From Ardenticatenales bacterium (lineage in GTDB: Bacteria > Chloroflexota > Anaerolineae > Promineifilales > Promineifilaceae): a stretch of 64,000 nucleotides of DNA. Every line of letters begins with the position of its first letter. The stretch's first letter is position 1. The position numbers and the translations under genes were made by a program. This document shows positions 54,251 to 63,176 of the stretch, in pieces. The stretch is taken from contig JACKBM010000012.1 in the NCBI GenBank assembly GCA_020634575.1, positions 61,145-125,144 on the forward strand, written 5' to 3'. The notes beneath the pieces are model-generated. The model made no database searches, had not been told where the DNA came from, and saw nothing but the letters and a program-made list of their open reading frames with translations.

Positions 54251-55755
54251 TGACAGAGTTCCCCCTGCTATTTTCACCCATCGACCTCAACGGTCTGACC
54301 CTGGCCAATCGCACCGTGCTGACCGCCATGGTTACACGCCTTTCCGGCACCGATGGCTATGTCAACCAGGATATCGTTGACCGTTATCTCCGCTTTGCCC
54401 GTGGTGAAGTCGGGCTCATCGTGGTCGAGGCCAGTGCCATTCACAGCGCCAAGAGCGGCCAACTGCTCCGTATGAGTGCTGATGAGTTCATCCCCGGCCA
54501 CCGGGCGATGGTCCAGCAAATTCATGAACGCAGTCCGAGCAAAGTTGCTCTGCAGATCATCCATTTCCTCAAGATCGCCCGCAGCGGCTGGCGCCAGACC
54601 GTCGACATGCTCTCGGTGGACGACATTCAGCAGATCATTCAGCAGTATGGCGAGGCCGCTGTGCGCACCCGCGAGGCCGGCTACGACGCCGTCGAGCTCC
54701 ATATGGCCCATGCCTACACTATGTCCTCCTTCCTCTCCAAGCGCAGCAACCGGCGCAAGGACACCTACGGTGGCAGCAGCCTGGAAAACCGGATGCGGTT
54801 GATGACCGAGGTGATCCTGAAAGTCCGGCAAATGGTTGGGGCCGATTATCCTGTCGGCGTCCGCTTTGACGCTGAAGAATGCATTAAGGATGGCTACGGT
54901 CTGTCCGAGTCAAAATATATTGCTTTGCGGATGGCGCAGCTGGGGGTGAATTACATCAGCTTATCGGCCGGTGGCAAGTTTGAGGATGCGGTGGCCAAAA
55001 AGGATGAGGCCCTCTACCCCTACACCGGCTACAGCGGCGACCGCACCATGCCGCCTGCCACTTACCAGGACGGGGCCAATGTCTACCTGGCCGAGGGCAT
55101 CAAGAGCTTCATCAACGCCCATGGCCAACAGACGCCCATCGTCACCACCGGCAAAATCTCGACGCCGGCCCTGGCCGAAAAAATCCTGCAGGAGGGCCAG
55201 GCCGACCTCGTCGGCTTCGCCCGCGCCCTGCTGGCTGACCCCGACTTCCCCCGCAAAGCCCGCGACGGCGAGTCAGAGAAAATTGTGCGCTGCATCTATG
55301 GCAACGTCTGCAAAGCGCTCGACGAAAAGTTTCAGAAAGTCGTATGTACGCTCTGGCTGCGGCATGGGCTAAACGCGCCTGAAGCTTCAGCGGACAAGAC
55401 GACGCTGCCGGTCTGGCCGGCCGATTTCGTCCTTGAAGCCACCTTGCAGCCCAACGGCCGCGTCCGCCTCAGCTGGCATGAGGCCGAGGATGACGAGGGC
55501 ATCTACGGCTACGAAATTTTCCGTGCCGTCAATGATGGGCCTTTTGCCCACCTGACCTCATCCACCACCAACCGGCATAATGATATGGAGGCGCTGGCCG
55601 GCAACGTCTACCGTTACCAGATCCGCGCCTACGATTTTGCCGGCAACCGCTCAGAACCCAGCCCCAACGCCGCAATTGATATCCCGTTACCAGTTTATCT
55701 GCCCGATGGCAGTTTGCGCCTGGATGGGGCGACAGAAGCTGGTCAGAAACTGTAG
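54250..55755 (+). CDS. Old Yellow Enzyme family oxidoreductase fused to a fibronectin-III-like domain
   Basis: 501 residues. Residues 1-370 are an FMN-binding OYE barrel: FSPIDLNGLTLANRTVLTAM, VGLIVVEASAIH, DAVELHMAHAYTMSSFLSKR, SNRRKDTYGGSSLENRMRLM, GVRFDAEECIKDGYGLS, LVGFARALLADPDFPRKA. Here the barrel has the HMAHAY active-site segment and no C-terminal 4Fe-4S/flavodoxin half. Residues about 400-485 (VRLSWHEAEDDEGIYGYEIF, YRYQIRAYDFAGNRSEP) form a fibronectin-III-like fold, which is unusual for a cytosolic flavoenzyme. Coupled to kynA; OYE domains also occur in 2-aminobenzoyl-CoA monooxygenase/reductase, so a role on anthraniloyl-CoA is possible. Confidence 0.85.
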   Translation: MTEFPLLFSPIDLNGLTLANRTVLTAMVTRLSGTDGYVNQDIVDRYLRFARGEVGLIVVEASAIHSAKSGQLLRMSADEFIPGHRAMVQQIHERSPSKVALQIIHFLKIARSGWRQTVDMLSVDDIQQIIQQYGEAAVRTREAGYDAVELHMAHAYTMSSFLSKRSNRRKDTYGGSSLENRMRLMTEVILKVRQMVGADYPVGVRFDAEECIKDGYGLSESKYIALRMAQLGVNYISLSAGGKFEDAVAKKDEALYPYTGYSGDRTMPPATYQDGANVYLAEGIKSFINAHGQQTPIVTTGKISTPALAEKILQEGQADLVGFARALLADPDFPRKARDGESEKIVRCIYGNVCKALDEKFQKVVCTLWLRHGLNAPEASADKTTLPVWPADFVLEATLQPNGRVRLSWHEAEDDEGIYGYEIFRAVNDGPFAHLTSSTTNRHNDMEALAGNVYRYQIRAYDFAGNRSEPSPNAAIDIPLPVYLPDGSLRLDGATEAGQKL

Positions 55756-55842
55756 CTATTTGGGCCAAATCCAGGCTGCGACCCAAATCCGTGTCGGAAA
55801 AAAGGGCTGAACCACGTTGAGTATATAAGAGGCGGTCGCCTA

Positions 55843-55902
55843 ACCTCCGGGAGGGCTTTTAGGAGTCAATCGCGACAAACGCACAAAAGCCCTCCCGGAG
55901 GT
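55843..55902. terminator. Long hairpin between convergent genes
   Basis: The arms ACCTCCGGGAGGGCTTTT (55843-55860) and AAAAGCCCTCCCGGAGGT (55885-55902) are a perfect 18-bp inverted repeat with a 24-base loop. The left arm is itself partly palindromic (CCTCCGGGAGG). It sits between the OYE gene (+) and the S9 peptidase gene (-) and probably terminates both. Confidence 0.75.
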
Positions 55903-55910
55903 AGCCGCGG

Positions 55911-57923
55911 CTACTTCAAATAGCGGTCAAACCAGCGCAAAATGTGCTCTAAACGGACCACGCGCCGGTCGGTCCGGCCCATGCGTGACAGCCCGTGCGG
56001 GCTGTCCGGGAAGCGGACCATCTCCGTCTCCACGCCCAACCGCTTTAAGGCGACATAGATCTGCTCACCCTGCTCGATGGGACAGCGCAAATCCTGCTCA
56101 CTGTGAATGACCAGCGTGGGCGTTTTGGCGTTGGCGATATGCTTTAAAGGCGACTGGCGCCAGTAGTTTTCCAGGTTTTCCCAGGGCGGCTCATCGTCGA
56201 AGGTGATTTCGCGCAGCCAGTTAATGTCGCTGCTGCCGTAGCTGCTCAGCCGGTTGCTGATGCTACGCTGGGTGACGGCGGCCCGGAACTCAGCGGTATG
56301 GCCGATGATCCAGTTCACCATGAAGCCACCGTAGCTCCCGCCAGTGACGCCGCGCCGATCCTCGTCAATGTAGGGCAGCGCCTTGACATAGTTCGCCCAG
56401 GCCATCACATCATCGTAATCAGCTCCACCATGGTCATTCCAGATCGCTTTGGCATGTGCCTCGCCGTAGCCGTAGCCGCCACGCGGGTTGGCGAAGTAGA
56501 CCACGTAGCCATTGGCTGCCAGGAACTCAAATTCATGCATGTAGGCATCAGCGTACTGGCCCAGCGGGCCACCGTGGATCTCCATAATAGAGGGATATTT
56601 CTTGGCTGGGTCGAAACCGGGCGGTTTGAGAATCCAGCCCTGGAGATCGTTTCCGGCCGGTCCCTTAAACCACACCTCCTCCATCTGTCCCAACGTCACC
56701 CGGCGGAAATAGTCACTATTGCTGCGCGACAGCTGGCGTGAGGAGCCATTTGCCACCCCATCCACCAGCTTCTGCGCCTTGATTTCACCCATGCCGGCAA
56801 ATGTTGAATGCCAGTAAACGACACGATCAGCGTCAAGCCCGTAAGCACCCATCATGCCAGGATCACCCAGCACCGTCTGCAAATCATCCCCAGCCAGGCT
56901 GATCGAGTGCAACGTCGTGTTGCCATGTTGGGAGACGGGGAAATAAAGCCGCTGACCGTCTGCCGACCAGAGCGGCGCCGGCGTCACCCCACCGCCTGTG
57001 TCGTTGATGCTGGCGTTGCCCACGTAAAAGTCATGGGCGCCGGTCAGGGAGCGGGCCGGGCCGGAGCCATCAGCCGGGACCACCCAGAGATGATTGTGCT
57101 GCCACCAATCGCCGCGGCCCAGCGAGCCATAGTAGGCAATCATTTGGCCGTCCGGCGAGAATACGGGCTGCGATTTGTTGCCAAAAGGCGCTTCGATCCG
57201 AGTCAACTCGCCACCAGCTGCCGGCATCAAGTAGATGTCATCCCCGCCCGGGTTAAAATCAGGATCCTCGGCCCGATTAGAGACGAAAACAATCTGCTGC
57301 CCGTCTGGCGACCAACGCGGCGAAAATTCATCGAACACGGGGCTCTCGGTCAGTTGCTTCGCCTTGCCCGTCCGGGCATCCACGGTCCAGATGTGCCAGC
57401 GCTCCTCCGGCAAAAAGCCGGCGCCATCATACTTGTAATGAACGCGCTTGATGTGGCGGGCCACAATGCCCAGCTTTTTCTTGCCTTCATCCTTCTCCCG
57501 CTCCAGCACCTCTGCATCCGTCAGACGCACGGAACAGAGCAGGAGGCGACCGTCTGGCGACCAGCTAAACTGGCCAATTGAGCCCTTGATGTCCGTGAGT
57601 GGCCGGGCTTCGCCGCCACCCACAGGGATGAGATAGAGCTGCGCGGGCTTCTCCGCATTGCCCCGGTTGGAAAGAAAGGCCAATGTCCGGCCATCAGGCG
57701 ACCATTCCGGCAGCCCGTCCACCTGGTTGCCGTAGGTAAACTGCCGATTGTGCCGGCCGTTGCTGTCCACCAGCCAGATGTTGGCGAATTTTTTCTCGCT
57801 GGCTTTCTCCACCCAGCCCACCGTATAAGCCGCCTGGCGCCCGTCGGGGGAGAGAGAGGGGCCGGCTACCGGCCGGAGATCATACAGGTCCGCCGCCTGA
57901 GTCACACGTAACCGCTTGCTCAT
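55911..57923 (-). CDS. Prolyl oligopeptidase family (S9) serine peptidase
   Basis: 670 residues. N-terminal PD40/WD40-type propeller with repeated SPDGR motifs (LSPDGRQAAYTV, WSPDGRTLAFLS, WSPDGRLLLCSV, FSPDGQMIAYYG) and a C-terminal alpha/beta hydrolase domain with the nucleophile in VTGGSYGGFMVNW (Ser530), an Asp in HSEQDLRCP, and the His in FPDSPHGLSRMG. This is the acylaminoacyl/dipeptidyl peptidase type, removing short peptides from the N-terminus or cutting small peptides. No signal peptide, so it acts in the cytoplasm. GGAGG is 9 bases before ATG 57923. Confidence 0.92.
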   Translation of the reverse strand: MSKRLRVTQAADLYDLRPVAGPSLSPDGRQAAYTVGWVEKASEKKFANIWLVDSNGRHNRQFTYGNQVDGLPEWSPDGRTLAFLSNRGNAEKPAQLYLIPVGGGEARPLTDIKGSIGQFSWSPDGRLLLCSVRLTDAEVLEREKDEGKKKLGIVARHIKRVHYKYDGAGFLPEERWHIWTVDARTGKAKQLTESPVFDEFSPRWSPDGQQIVFVSNRAEDPDFNPGGDDIYLMPAAGGELTRIEAPFGNKSQPVFSPDGQMIAYYGSLGRGDWWQHNHLWVVPADGSGPARSLTGAHDFYVGNASINDTGGGVTPAPLWSADGQRLYFPVSQHGNTTLHSISLAGDDLQTVLGDPGMMGAYGLDADRVVYWHSTFAGMGEIKAQKLVDGVANGSSRQLSRSNSDYFRRVTLGQMEEVWFKGPAGNDLQGWILKPPGFDPAKKYPSIMEIHGGPLGQYADAYMHEFEFLAANGYVVYFANPRGGYGYGEAHAKAIWNDHGGADYDDVMAWANYVKALPYIDEDRRGVTGGSYGGFMVNWIIGHTAEFRAAVTQRSISNRLSSYGSSDINWLREITFDDEPPWENLENYWRQSPLKHIANAKTPTLVIHSEQDLRCPIEQGEQIYVALKRLGVETEMVRFPDSPHGLSRMGRTDRRVVRLEHILRWFDRYLK

Positions 57924-58034
57924 CGTCATTTTCCTCCAATCTGTAAGGGGCACATTAACAGTTGCCCGATTTTGCTCAACTGTAACCTTTGTGCCTGTTC
58001 CCAGCCAGACTGCTTCTCTATAATGAGCCGGCTT

Positions 58035-58943
58035 ATGAATGTGCGGTTTGCTCCAAAATTCCTGCTGCTCTGCCTACTTGTTCTGCTAGCCGGTTGTGCG
58101 GTTAACGCGCAGAGTTATGTGGAAACGCCACCCGTGGCCACCTTGCCGGGAACACCGGCCGGTCCGCCGCCCACGGCTACCCCTTTCCCAACGCCGGCCC
58201 CTACCATGGCCTTCAGCGACGCCGGCAGCACACGGCTCTTTTTACCGATCGTCGCCTATTCACCCCAGCCCATGCAACCTCCCTTTGACATGGTTGATTT
58301 TATGGTCGGCGACGGCCGCCTCTATGAGGTGCAACACAGCAGCGGCTCCCAGGCGCGCCACCAGACGCAAGAGGCCAATGGCCGCTTCTACCACACCAAG
58401 GGACATGAGGTGCTGGCTGAATGGGAGGAATTGTGGGCAACAAGCAATTTTATCTTCCGCGGCACAGACACAAGCCCGGGCAACGGCCAATATTACACGC
58501 TGCGCGACAATGGCCAGTACGGCTCCGCCTGGAGTCCGCGCCGCTGGCAGGTGGGCGACCTGTTTGCCCGCAATCCGCAAGTCACCTTCTACTGGAAATC
58601 GGATTGTTCAGCCAGTCATTCTGACTTTCAAGCCAGTTGGCTCCGCTTTGACGCCTACCATTTGACCTACACCTTCCCCAGCAATATCACCCTGGCCCAT
58701 GTCATCGAGCTTTCCTGGCTACCTCGCCAAACAGCCAGCCCATTGAGACCTACTTTTATGCCGTCAATTACGGTCTGGTCGGCTGGCGCAGTAACAATGG
58801 CGATTTTAGCTACATCAGCGAGATCCACGAGCCGGGTACCCGGCCAGATAACACCCGCGAGGTTATCCTGCCTCAACAGCGGCAGCTATTGGCCAAAACT
58901 ACTCCTGTTCGTCCCTAACACCATCCGCGGCGACCTTGCCTGA
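58035..58943 (+). CDS. Lipoprotein, probably frameshifted near 58712
   Basis: The signal peptide ends in lipobox LAGC (Cys21), then a Pro/Thr-rich linker to about residue 60 and a domain with FDMVDFMVGDGRLYEVQHSS and SWLRFDAYHLTYTFPSNITL. From about 58711 the current frame becomes low-complexity, while a shifted frame continues sensibly (ELFLATSPNSQPIETYFYAV, then NYGLVGWRSNN) and stops at 58916-58918. One extra T in CTTTCC would join them. TATAAT (58019-58024) ends 10 bases before ATG 58035, so this start is favoured over 58023. Function unknown; the tail overlaps the convergent crtI-type gene. Confidence 0.6.
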   Translation: MNVRFAPKFLLLCLLVLLAGCAVNAQSYVETPPVATLPGTPAGPPPTATPFPTPAPTMAFSDAGSTRLFLPIVAYSPQPMQPPFDMVDFMVGDGRLYEVQHSSGSQARHQTQEANGRFYHTKGHEVLAEWEELWATSNFIFRGTDTSPGNGQYYTLRDNGQYGSAWSPRRWQVGDLFARNPQVTFYWKSDCSASHSDFQASWLRFDAYHLTYTFPSNITLAHVIELSWLPRQTASPLRPTFMPSITVWSAGAVTMAILATSARSTSRVPGQITPARLSCLNSGSYWPKLLLFVPNTIRGDLA

Positions 58944-60362
58944 CAACATCACCATCGGCACCCCGCCACCGGGGTGCGTCGTACCCCCAGCAAAGTAAAG
59001 ACCACGCCAATAGCGGGAGCGGTTGGGGGGCCGGCGCAGGGCGGCCCAGCGATCATTAGCCGAAGCGCCGTACAGGGCGCCTTGCCAGGCGCCGCTGCCA
59101 TTTTTCAATTCCAATGGCGTTAAGATTTTGGTCTCGCGCAGCCGGCCGCTCAGGCTGAAACCCCGCTCCGCCAATCTCTGCAGAACCAGATCGCGATAGC
59201 GATACCGCTCCTTCTCCCAATCAAAGTGGCTATCGAGTGAAGGGGCATTAACCAGGACAAACCAGTTCTCATGACCGGCCGGTGCATCCGTCTCATCCGT
59301 CTTGGCGGTAATCGCCACATAAATAGTTGGGTCTACCGGTGGCTCCCCGCGAGCAAAGATGGCATCAAACTCCGCCTCATAATCTTCGCTAAAGAAGATA
59401 TTGTGATGCGCCAGTCGAGCATCCTGGCCTTCGACACCCAGGAGCATGATAAAGCCGGAACAGGAATTGGCAGCCGGCGGTTGGTAACCAGTTGCCGGCA
59501 ACAACGTCTGCATCGTCGTCGCCACATCGATGTTACTGACCACGACCCCGGCTGAGATCTGCTCCCCATCGGCCAATTCGACCCCCTGCACCGTGCGTCC
59601 TTTCGTCAGAATCCGTTTGACAGCACAGCCACAGCGAATCTCTACCCCCAACTCCGCTGCCAACCGGGCCAAGGCACTGGCAATTGCATAGATGCCACCT
59701 TGCGGATACCAGACGCCGCCGGCCAGCTCCACATGGGCAATCACATTGAGGGTGGCTGGCGCCAGGTACGGGCTGGCGCCGGCATACGTGGCAAAACGAC
59801 CCAGAAGCTGCCGAATTTCTGGCGACTGAACATGGCCGGCAATCGCCTGGCTCATCGTCCGCAACCCATCGGCTTTCAACCAATCCCAGGGCGGCACCTG
59901 CAAGAACTGGCGCCAGCCCGGCGGCGGCCCGTAGATGAAAACAGGTCCGGTCACACGGTGGATGTCGGCTGCATACGCCAGATAGCGAGCGTAGCCCTCG
60001 CTGTCAGCCGGGGCCACGCCAGCGATCTGCGCCTGCATGGTTGCCAGATCCAGGCTGGCATCCAGCGTCCCGCCCTGGGCAAAGAAGTAACGGGTCAATG
60101 GCTCGACCGGCAAAAGCGTGAGGTAATCGCGCAGGTCACGCCCCGCCGCAGCAAATAAATCCTCCAGGACATGGCGCATGGTGATAACAGACGGCCCGGT
60201 ATCCCAGCGAAAGCCACCGGCCCGCCATTCCCCCATCTTGCCGCCCACCGCCTCATTTTTCTCCAGCACAATGACCCGGCGCCCGGCGGCGGCCAGCCGG
60301 ATGGCTGTCGTCAGACCACCTATACCAGCGCCCAATATCAGCGTAACTTTTTCCTGGTTCAT
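58899..60362 (-). CDS. crtI: Phytoene desaturase (CrtI-family carotenoid oxidoreductase)
   Basis: 487 residues. FAD-binding ILGAGIGGLTTAIRLAAAGR, followed by VIVLEKNEAVGGKMGEWRAG and FRWDTGPSVITMRHVLEDLF, the CrtI signature; C-terminal GLYFAGGTTHPGGGVPMVML is the second carotenoid-oxidoreductase motif. It introduces double bases into or oxidises phytoene-derived carotenoids at the membrane. AGGAAA before ATG 60362. Divergent from crtB with a 198-base, AT-rich shared promoter region. CrtI, CrtN and CrtD cannot be told apart from sequence alone. Confidence 0.88.
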   Translation of the reverse strand: MNQEKVTLILGAGIGGLTTAIRLAAAGRRVIVLEKNEAVGGKMGEWRAGGFRWDTGPSVITMRHVLEDLFAAAGRDLRDYLTLLPVEPLTRYFFAQGGTLDASLDLATMQAQIAGVAPADSEGYARYLAYAADIHRVTGPVFIYGPPPGWRQFLQVPPWDWLKADGLRTMSQAIAGHVQSPEIRQLLGRFATYAGASPYLAPATLNVIAHVELAGGVWYPQGGIYAIASALARLAAELGVEIRCGCAVKRILTKGRTVQGVELADGEQISAGVVVSNIDVATTMQTLLPATGYQPPAANSCSGFIMLLGVEGQDARLAHHNIFFSEDYEAEFDAIFARGEPPVDPTIYVAITAKTDETDAPAGHENWFVLVNAPSLDSHFDWEKERYRYRDLVLQRLAERGFSLSGRLRETKILTPLELKNGSGAWQGALYGASANDRWAALRRPPNRSRYWRGLYFAGGTTHPGGGVPMVMLSGKVAADGVRDEQE

Positions 60363-60458
60363 CACATTTCCTGATCTCGACAACGGCACCAGATCGGCCC
60401 GTCGCCCCAACAAAATCCGTGCAAAATCATGACAACTGTTGCTTTTGTCGATGATTTG

Positions 60459-60471
60459 TACAATAATTGTA
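60459..60471. promoter_or_regulatory. Dyad in the divergent crtI-crtB promoter region
   Basis: TACAAT-A-ATTGTA, a perfect 6-1-6 inverted repeat within TTGTACAATAATTGTAACG, lies in the 198-base AT-rich gap between crtI and crtB; TTGACA occurs at 60489-60494. TTGTA-type half sites recall LitR/CarH (B12-dependent light regulators of carotenoid genes), but the similarity is weak and no such regulator is in the window. Confidence 0.35.
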
Positions 60472-60560
60472 ACGTATTTGCACGAAGTTTGACAGATCCA
60501 TGTTCAGCTTTTGTCCGTCATACTGATAGTTTTACCGTTTTCATTGAGAGGAAATACGGC

Positions 60561-61523
60561 ATGTTGGCTTCAACCGAAACCTGGGAAAATCCATTATTGC
60601 GACTGGCGCTGGCGGGAAATCAACCGCTGCCACTGGATCACGCTGCCGAATATGAAGCAGAACATCTCGAACAAGCCTATGCCCATTGTGCCGAGTTGAC
60701 CCGCTTTCACAGCCAATCCTTTTACGTGGCCACCCAGCTGCTCCCCCTACCAAAGCGCCAGGCCACCCGGGCCCTGTACGCCTTTTGTCGCGTGACCGAC
60801 GAGATTGTCGACAATGCCAGCGGCGATGCGGCGGCGGATCTGGCTGCCTGGCGGCAGGAGGCGTTGTCAGGCCGACCGGCCGGTCACGACCAGGTCATTC
60901 TCGCCTGGACCACAACCCGCGCCCAATATGGTATTCCCCGCAAATATGCTGAGCAGCTGATCGATGGCTGTGCCCAGGATCTGACCAAGAATCGCTACGC
61001 CAACTTTAATGAATTGGCTGATTACTGTTACCGGGTCGCCTCGACCGTGGGCCTGATGAGTATGCATATTATTGGCTTTCAGGGTGAAGAGGCAATACGG
61101 TACGCGATTAAGCTGGGCGTCGCCCTCCAGCTAACCAACATCTTGCGCGATATCGACGAAGATTGGGCACGTGGCCGTCTCTATCTGCCCCAGGATGAGC
61201 TGGCCAGCTTTGGCCTCTCTGAAGCTGACATTGCCGCCGGCCGGCACGACGAGCGCTGGCGCGATTTTATGCGTTTCCAGATTGAGCGCACCCGCCGCAT
61301 CTACGACGAGGCCTGGCCGGGCATCGCTCTGCTGGATTCGGACGGCCGCTTCGCCACCGCTGCCGCCGCCACGTTCTACCAGGAAATCCTCAGCGATATC
61401 GAACGGCACGATTACAACATATTCGGCCGGCGTGCCTTTGTACCCAAATGGCAGAAGATCCGTCAGCTGCCCCAACTTTGGTGGCAAACCCGTTCCATGG
61501 AGCCGCAAACTATCAGCGCCTAA
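60561..61523 (+). CDS. crtB: Phytoene synthase
   Basis: 320 residues from ATG 60561 behind GAGAGGAAA. Isoprenyl synthase motifs: AFCRVTDEIVDNAS (first Asp-rich region, DEIVD), YCYRVASTVGLMSMHIIGF, and NILRDIDEDWARGRLYLPQD (second Asp-rich region DIDED). It condenses two geranylgeranyl diphosphates into phytoene. An upstream in-frame start would add 44 residues across the promoter and lacks a ribosome-binding site. Pairs with the divergent crtI; a terminator follows at 61562. Confidence 0.92.
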   Translation: MLASTETWENPLLRLALAGNQPLPLDHAAEYEAEHLEQAYAHCAELTRFHSQSFYVATQLLPLPKRQATRALYAFCRVTDEIVDNASGDAAADLAAWRQEALSGRPAGHDQVILAWTTTRAQYGIPRKYAEQLIDGCAQDLTKNRYANFNELADYCYRVASTVGLMSMHIIGFQGEEAIRYAIKLGVALQLTNILRDIDEDWARGRLYLPQDELASFGLSEADIAAGRHDERWRDFMRFQIERTRRIYDEAWPGIALLDSDGRFATAAAATFYQEILSDIERHDYNIFGRRAFVPKWQKIRQLPQLWWQTRSMEPQTISA

Positions 61524-61561
61524 AGTAATCCGGACTGGCAACGGCTAATTCAACGGGCAAT

Positions 61562-61594
61562 AAAAAAGGCGACCAAAAATGGCCGCCTTTTTTG
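61562..61594. terminator. Bidirectional terminator
   Basis: AAAAAAGGCGACC-AAAAAT-GGCCGCCTTTTTT forms a strong hairpin with A-run and T-run on its two sides, between the convergent crtB and cytochrome c peroxidase genes. It can stop transcription in both directions. Confidence 0.92.
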
Positions 61595-61616
61595 CTTACT
61601 GTGTACGGCCCAATGG

Positions 61617-63014
61617 CTAATCCCGCACAGGCAGCCCGCTGGGCACCGTAGCCGGGACATAATGGTTCAGGTCAAGGGCCCGCGGCGAAGTCAGCGAGTG
61701 GAGGAAGACGACAATCAGATCCACTTCTTCGTCGGTCAACATCCGTTGGGGCGCGGCTTTTGGCGTCACGTTCGCCAGCAGAATGTCAGCTGAAACCAGC
61801 TCGGGCTGATACGTCACGGCATAGAGCGGCGCCAATGTGTTGGCGTCAAATCGGGCCAGAGCACCGGCCGGATCCAGATGATGCTGGATCACTTGCTCCA
61901 GCGTACCGTAAATGCCATTGTGCATGTAGGGCGCCGTCAACGCCACATTGCGCAGCGGCGGCGTCCGGAAGGCAAATTGGTCGGCCGGATCAGCCGTCTC
62001 CAGGAAACGGCCCAGGTCTGTACCCAAAGTATCCTTACCGGGCCCAATCTGCGGTACCGCCAGATTGTAAAATTGCTGATCGGTCAGCAACGGGCCAGAA
62101 TGGCATTGACCGCAGTTGGCCTCGCCAAAGAATAACATCGCCCCCTGCACCGCTTCACTACTCAACGCTGCATCATTACCGGCCAGGAAACGATCCCAGG
62201 GGCTATCGGTGAAGGTAAAGGTAGCGATCTCATACGCCGCAATTGCGTTGGCGGCATGCTCAAAGCCTAATTCGGCCAGCGGCACATCAGGATAAGCCAG
62301 GTTAAACAGGGTGCGATAGGCCGGAATAGCCAGCAAGCGGTCCATGAGCGCAGCCCAGATCCCGGTAAAATCGCTGTTGTCCAGCGCCGCGATCTCGTTG
62401 TCGCTGCCATCGCTGCTCAAATCACCGCTGGCGCCGCGCATCTCATCGCGAGAGGTGACGGGGAACATTGCCTGGGCCGCCAACGGGCTCTCCAGCCCTA
62501 CCGGCAGGAGATCTTCGGCCGGCGTATCCAGGTAAGTTTCATGGAAATTGACCCGGCCATCCCAGAACATTGTCTCCCACTCAGTTGCGCCGCGATTAAA
62601 GATCTCTGGTGCATTGCGCGGGATCAACTCCCGCCCCAGCCCCATCTCACGTGCCGTACCCAATCCCAGGCCACCGGTCCCCAGCGACAATGGCAACCCA
62701 TCACCGCTATGCAACAGCGGATGATGGCAGGTGGCGCAGGAAATGTCCCGATTGCCACTGAGAATCTTGTCAAAGAACAGGGCTTCACCCAACTCCACCT
62801 GGGCTGGATTGCGCTCACTGTTCCACTCCGGCTGATAGACGCCACCATTATTCAGCACCCGGCGCAGCTCGGCCGGGGCGGTAGCAACGCCTGGTTGAAA
62901 GCGAATGGCCAGATAAATGATAGAGGCGAAGAGGACCAGGCCAAAAATGCCTACAATCGTACGGCCATTGTATGGCGGTCCGGGGATCTGTTCATCAGTA
63001 GTTGAGCTAAGCAT
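61617..63014 (-). CDS. Di-haem cytochrome c peroxidase (MauG/CcpA family)
   Basis: 465 residues behind AGGAAG at ATG 63014. One N-terminal TM anchor (RTIVGIFGLVLFASIIYLAI), then two c-type haem sites CATCH (in DISCATCHHPLLH) and CGQCH (in NCGQCHSGPLL), and the characteristic FRTPPLRNVALTAPYMHNG and LGLGTAREMGLG segments. The family reduces peroxide with electrons from cytochrome c in the envelope; MauG-like members oxidise proteins. Its location on the outer face fits a hydrogen-peroxide defence role next to the carotenoid genes. Confidence 0.92.
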   Translation of the reverse strand: MLSSTTDEQIPGPPYNGRTIVGIFGLVLFASIIYLAIRFQPGVATAPAELRRVLNNGGVYQPEWNSERNPAQVELGEALFFDKILSGNRDISCATCHHPLLHSGDGLPLSLGTGGLGLGTAREMGLGRELIPRNAPEIFNRGATEWETMFWDGRVNFHETYLDTPAEDLLPVGLESPLAAQAMFPVTSRDEMRGASGDLSSDGSDNEIAALDNSDFTGIWAALMDRLLAIPAYRTLFNLAYPDVPLAELGFEHAANAIAAYEIATFTFTDSPWDRFLAGNDAALSSEAVQGAMLFFGEANCGQCHSGPLLTDQQFYNLAVPQIGPGKDTLGTDLGRFLETADPADQFAFRTPPLRNVALTAPYMHNGIYGTLEQVIQHHLDPAGALARFDANTLAPLYAVTYQPELVSADILLANVTPKAAPQRMLTDEEVDLIVVFLHSLTSPRALDLNHYVPATVPSGLPVRD

Positions 63015-63176
63015 ATCTTCCTGCCATGACCTACACCCTGCGCAATGATAGCACGTATGTAAGCTTCGTTACATTAATCAGGGATAATAATCAAATATAC
63101 GAGCATACTAATCATTAGCTCAATAGCGATTCGATACTAGCTGCGGCGGAAAGCTGCCTGAAACGGGAGGTAAACA

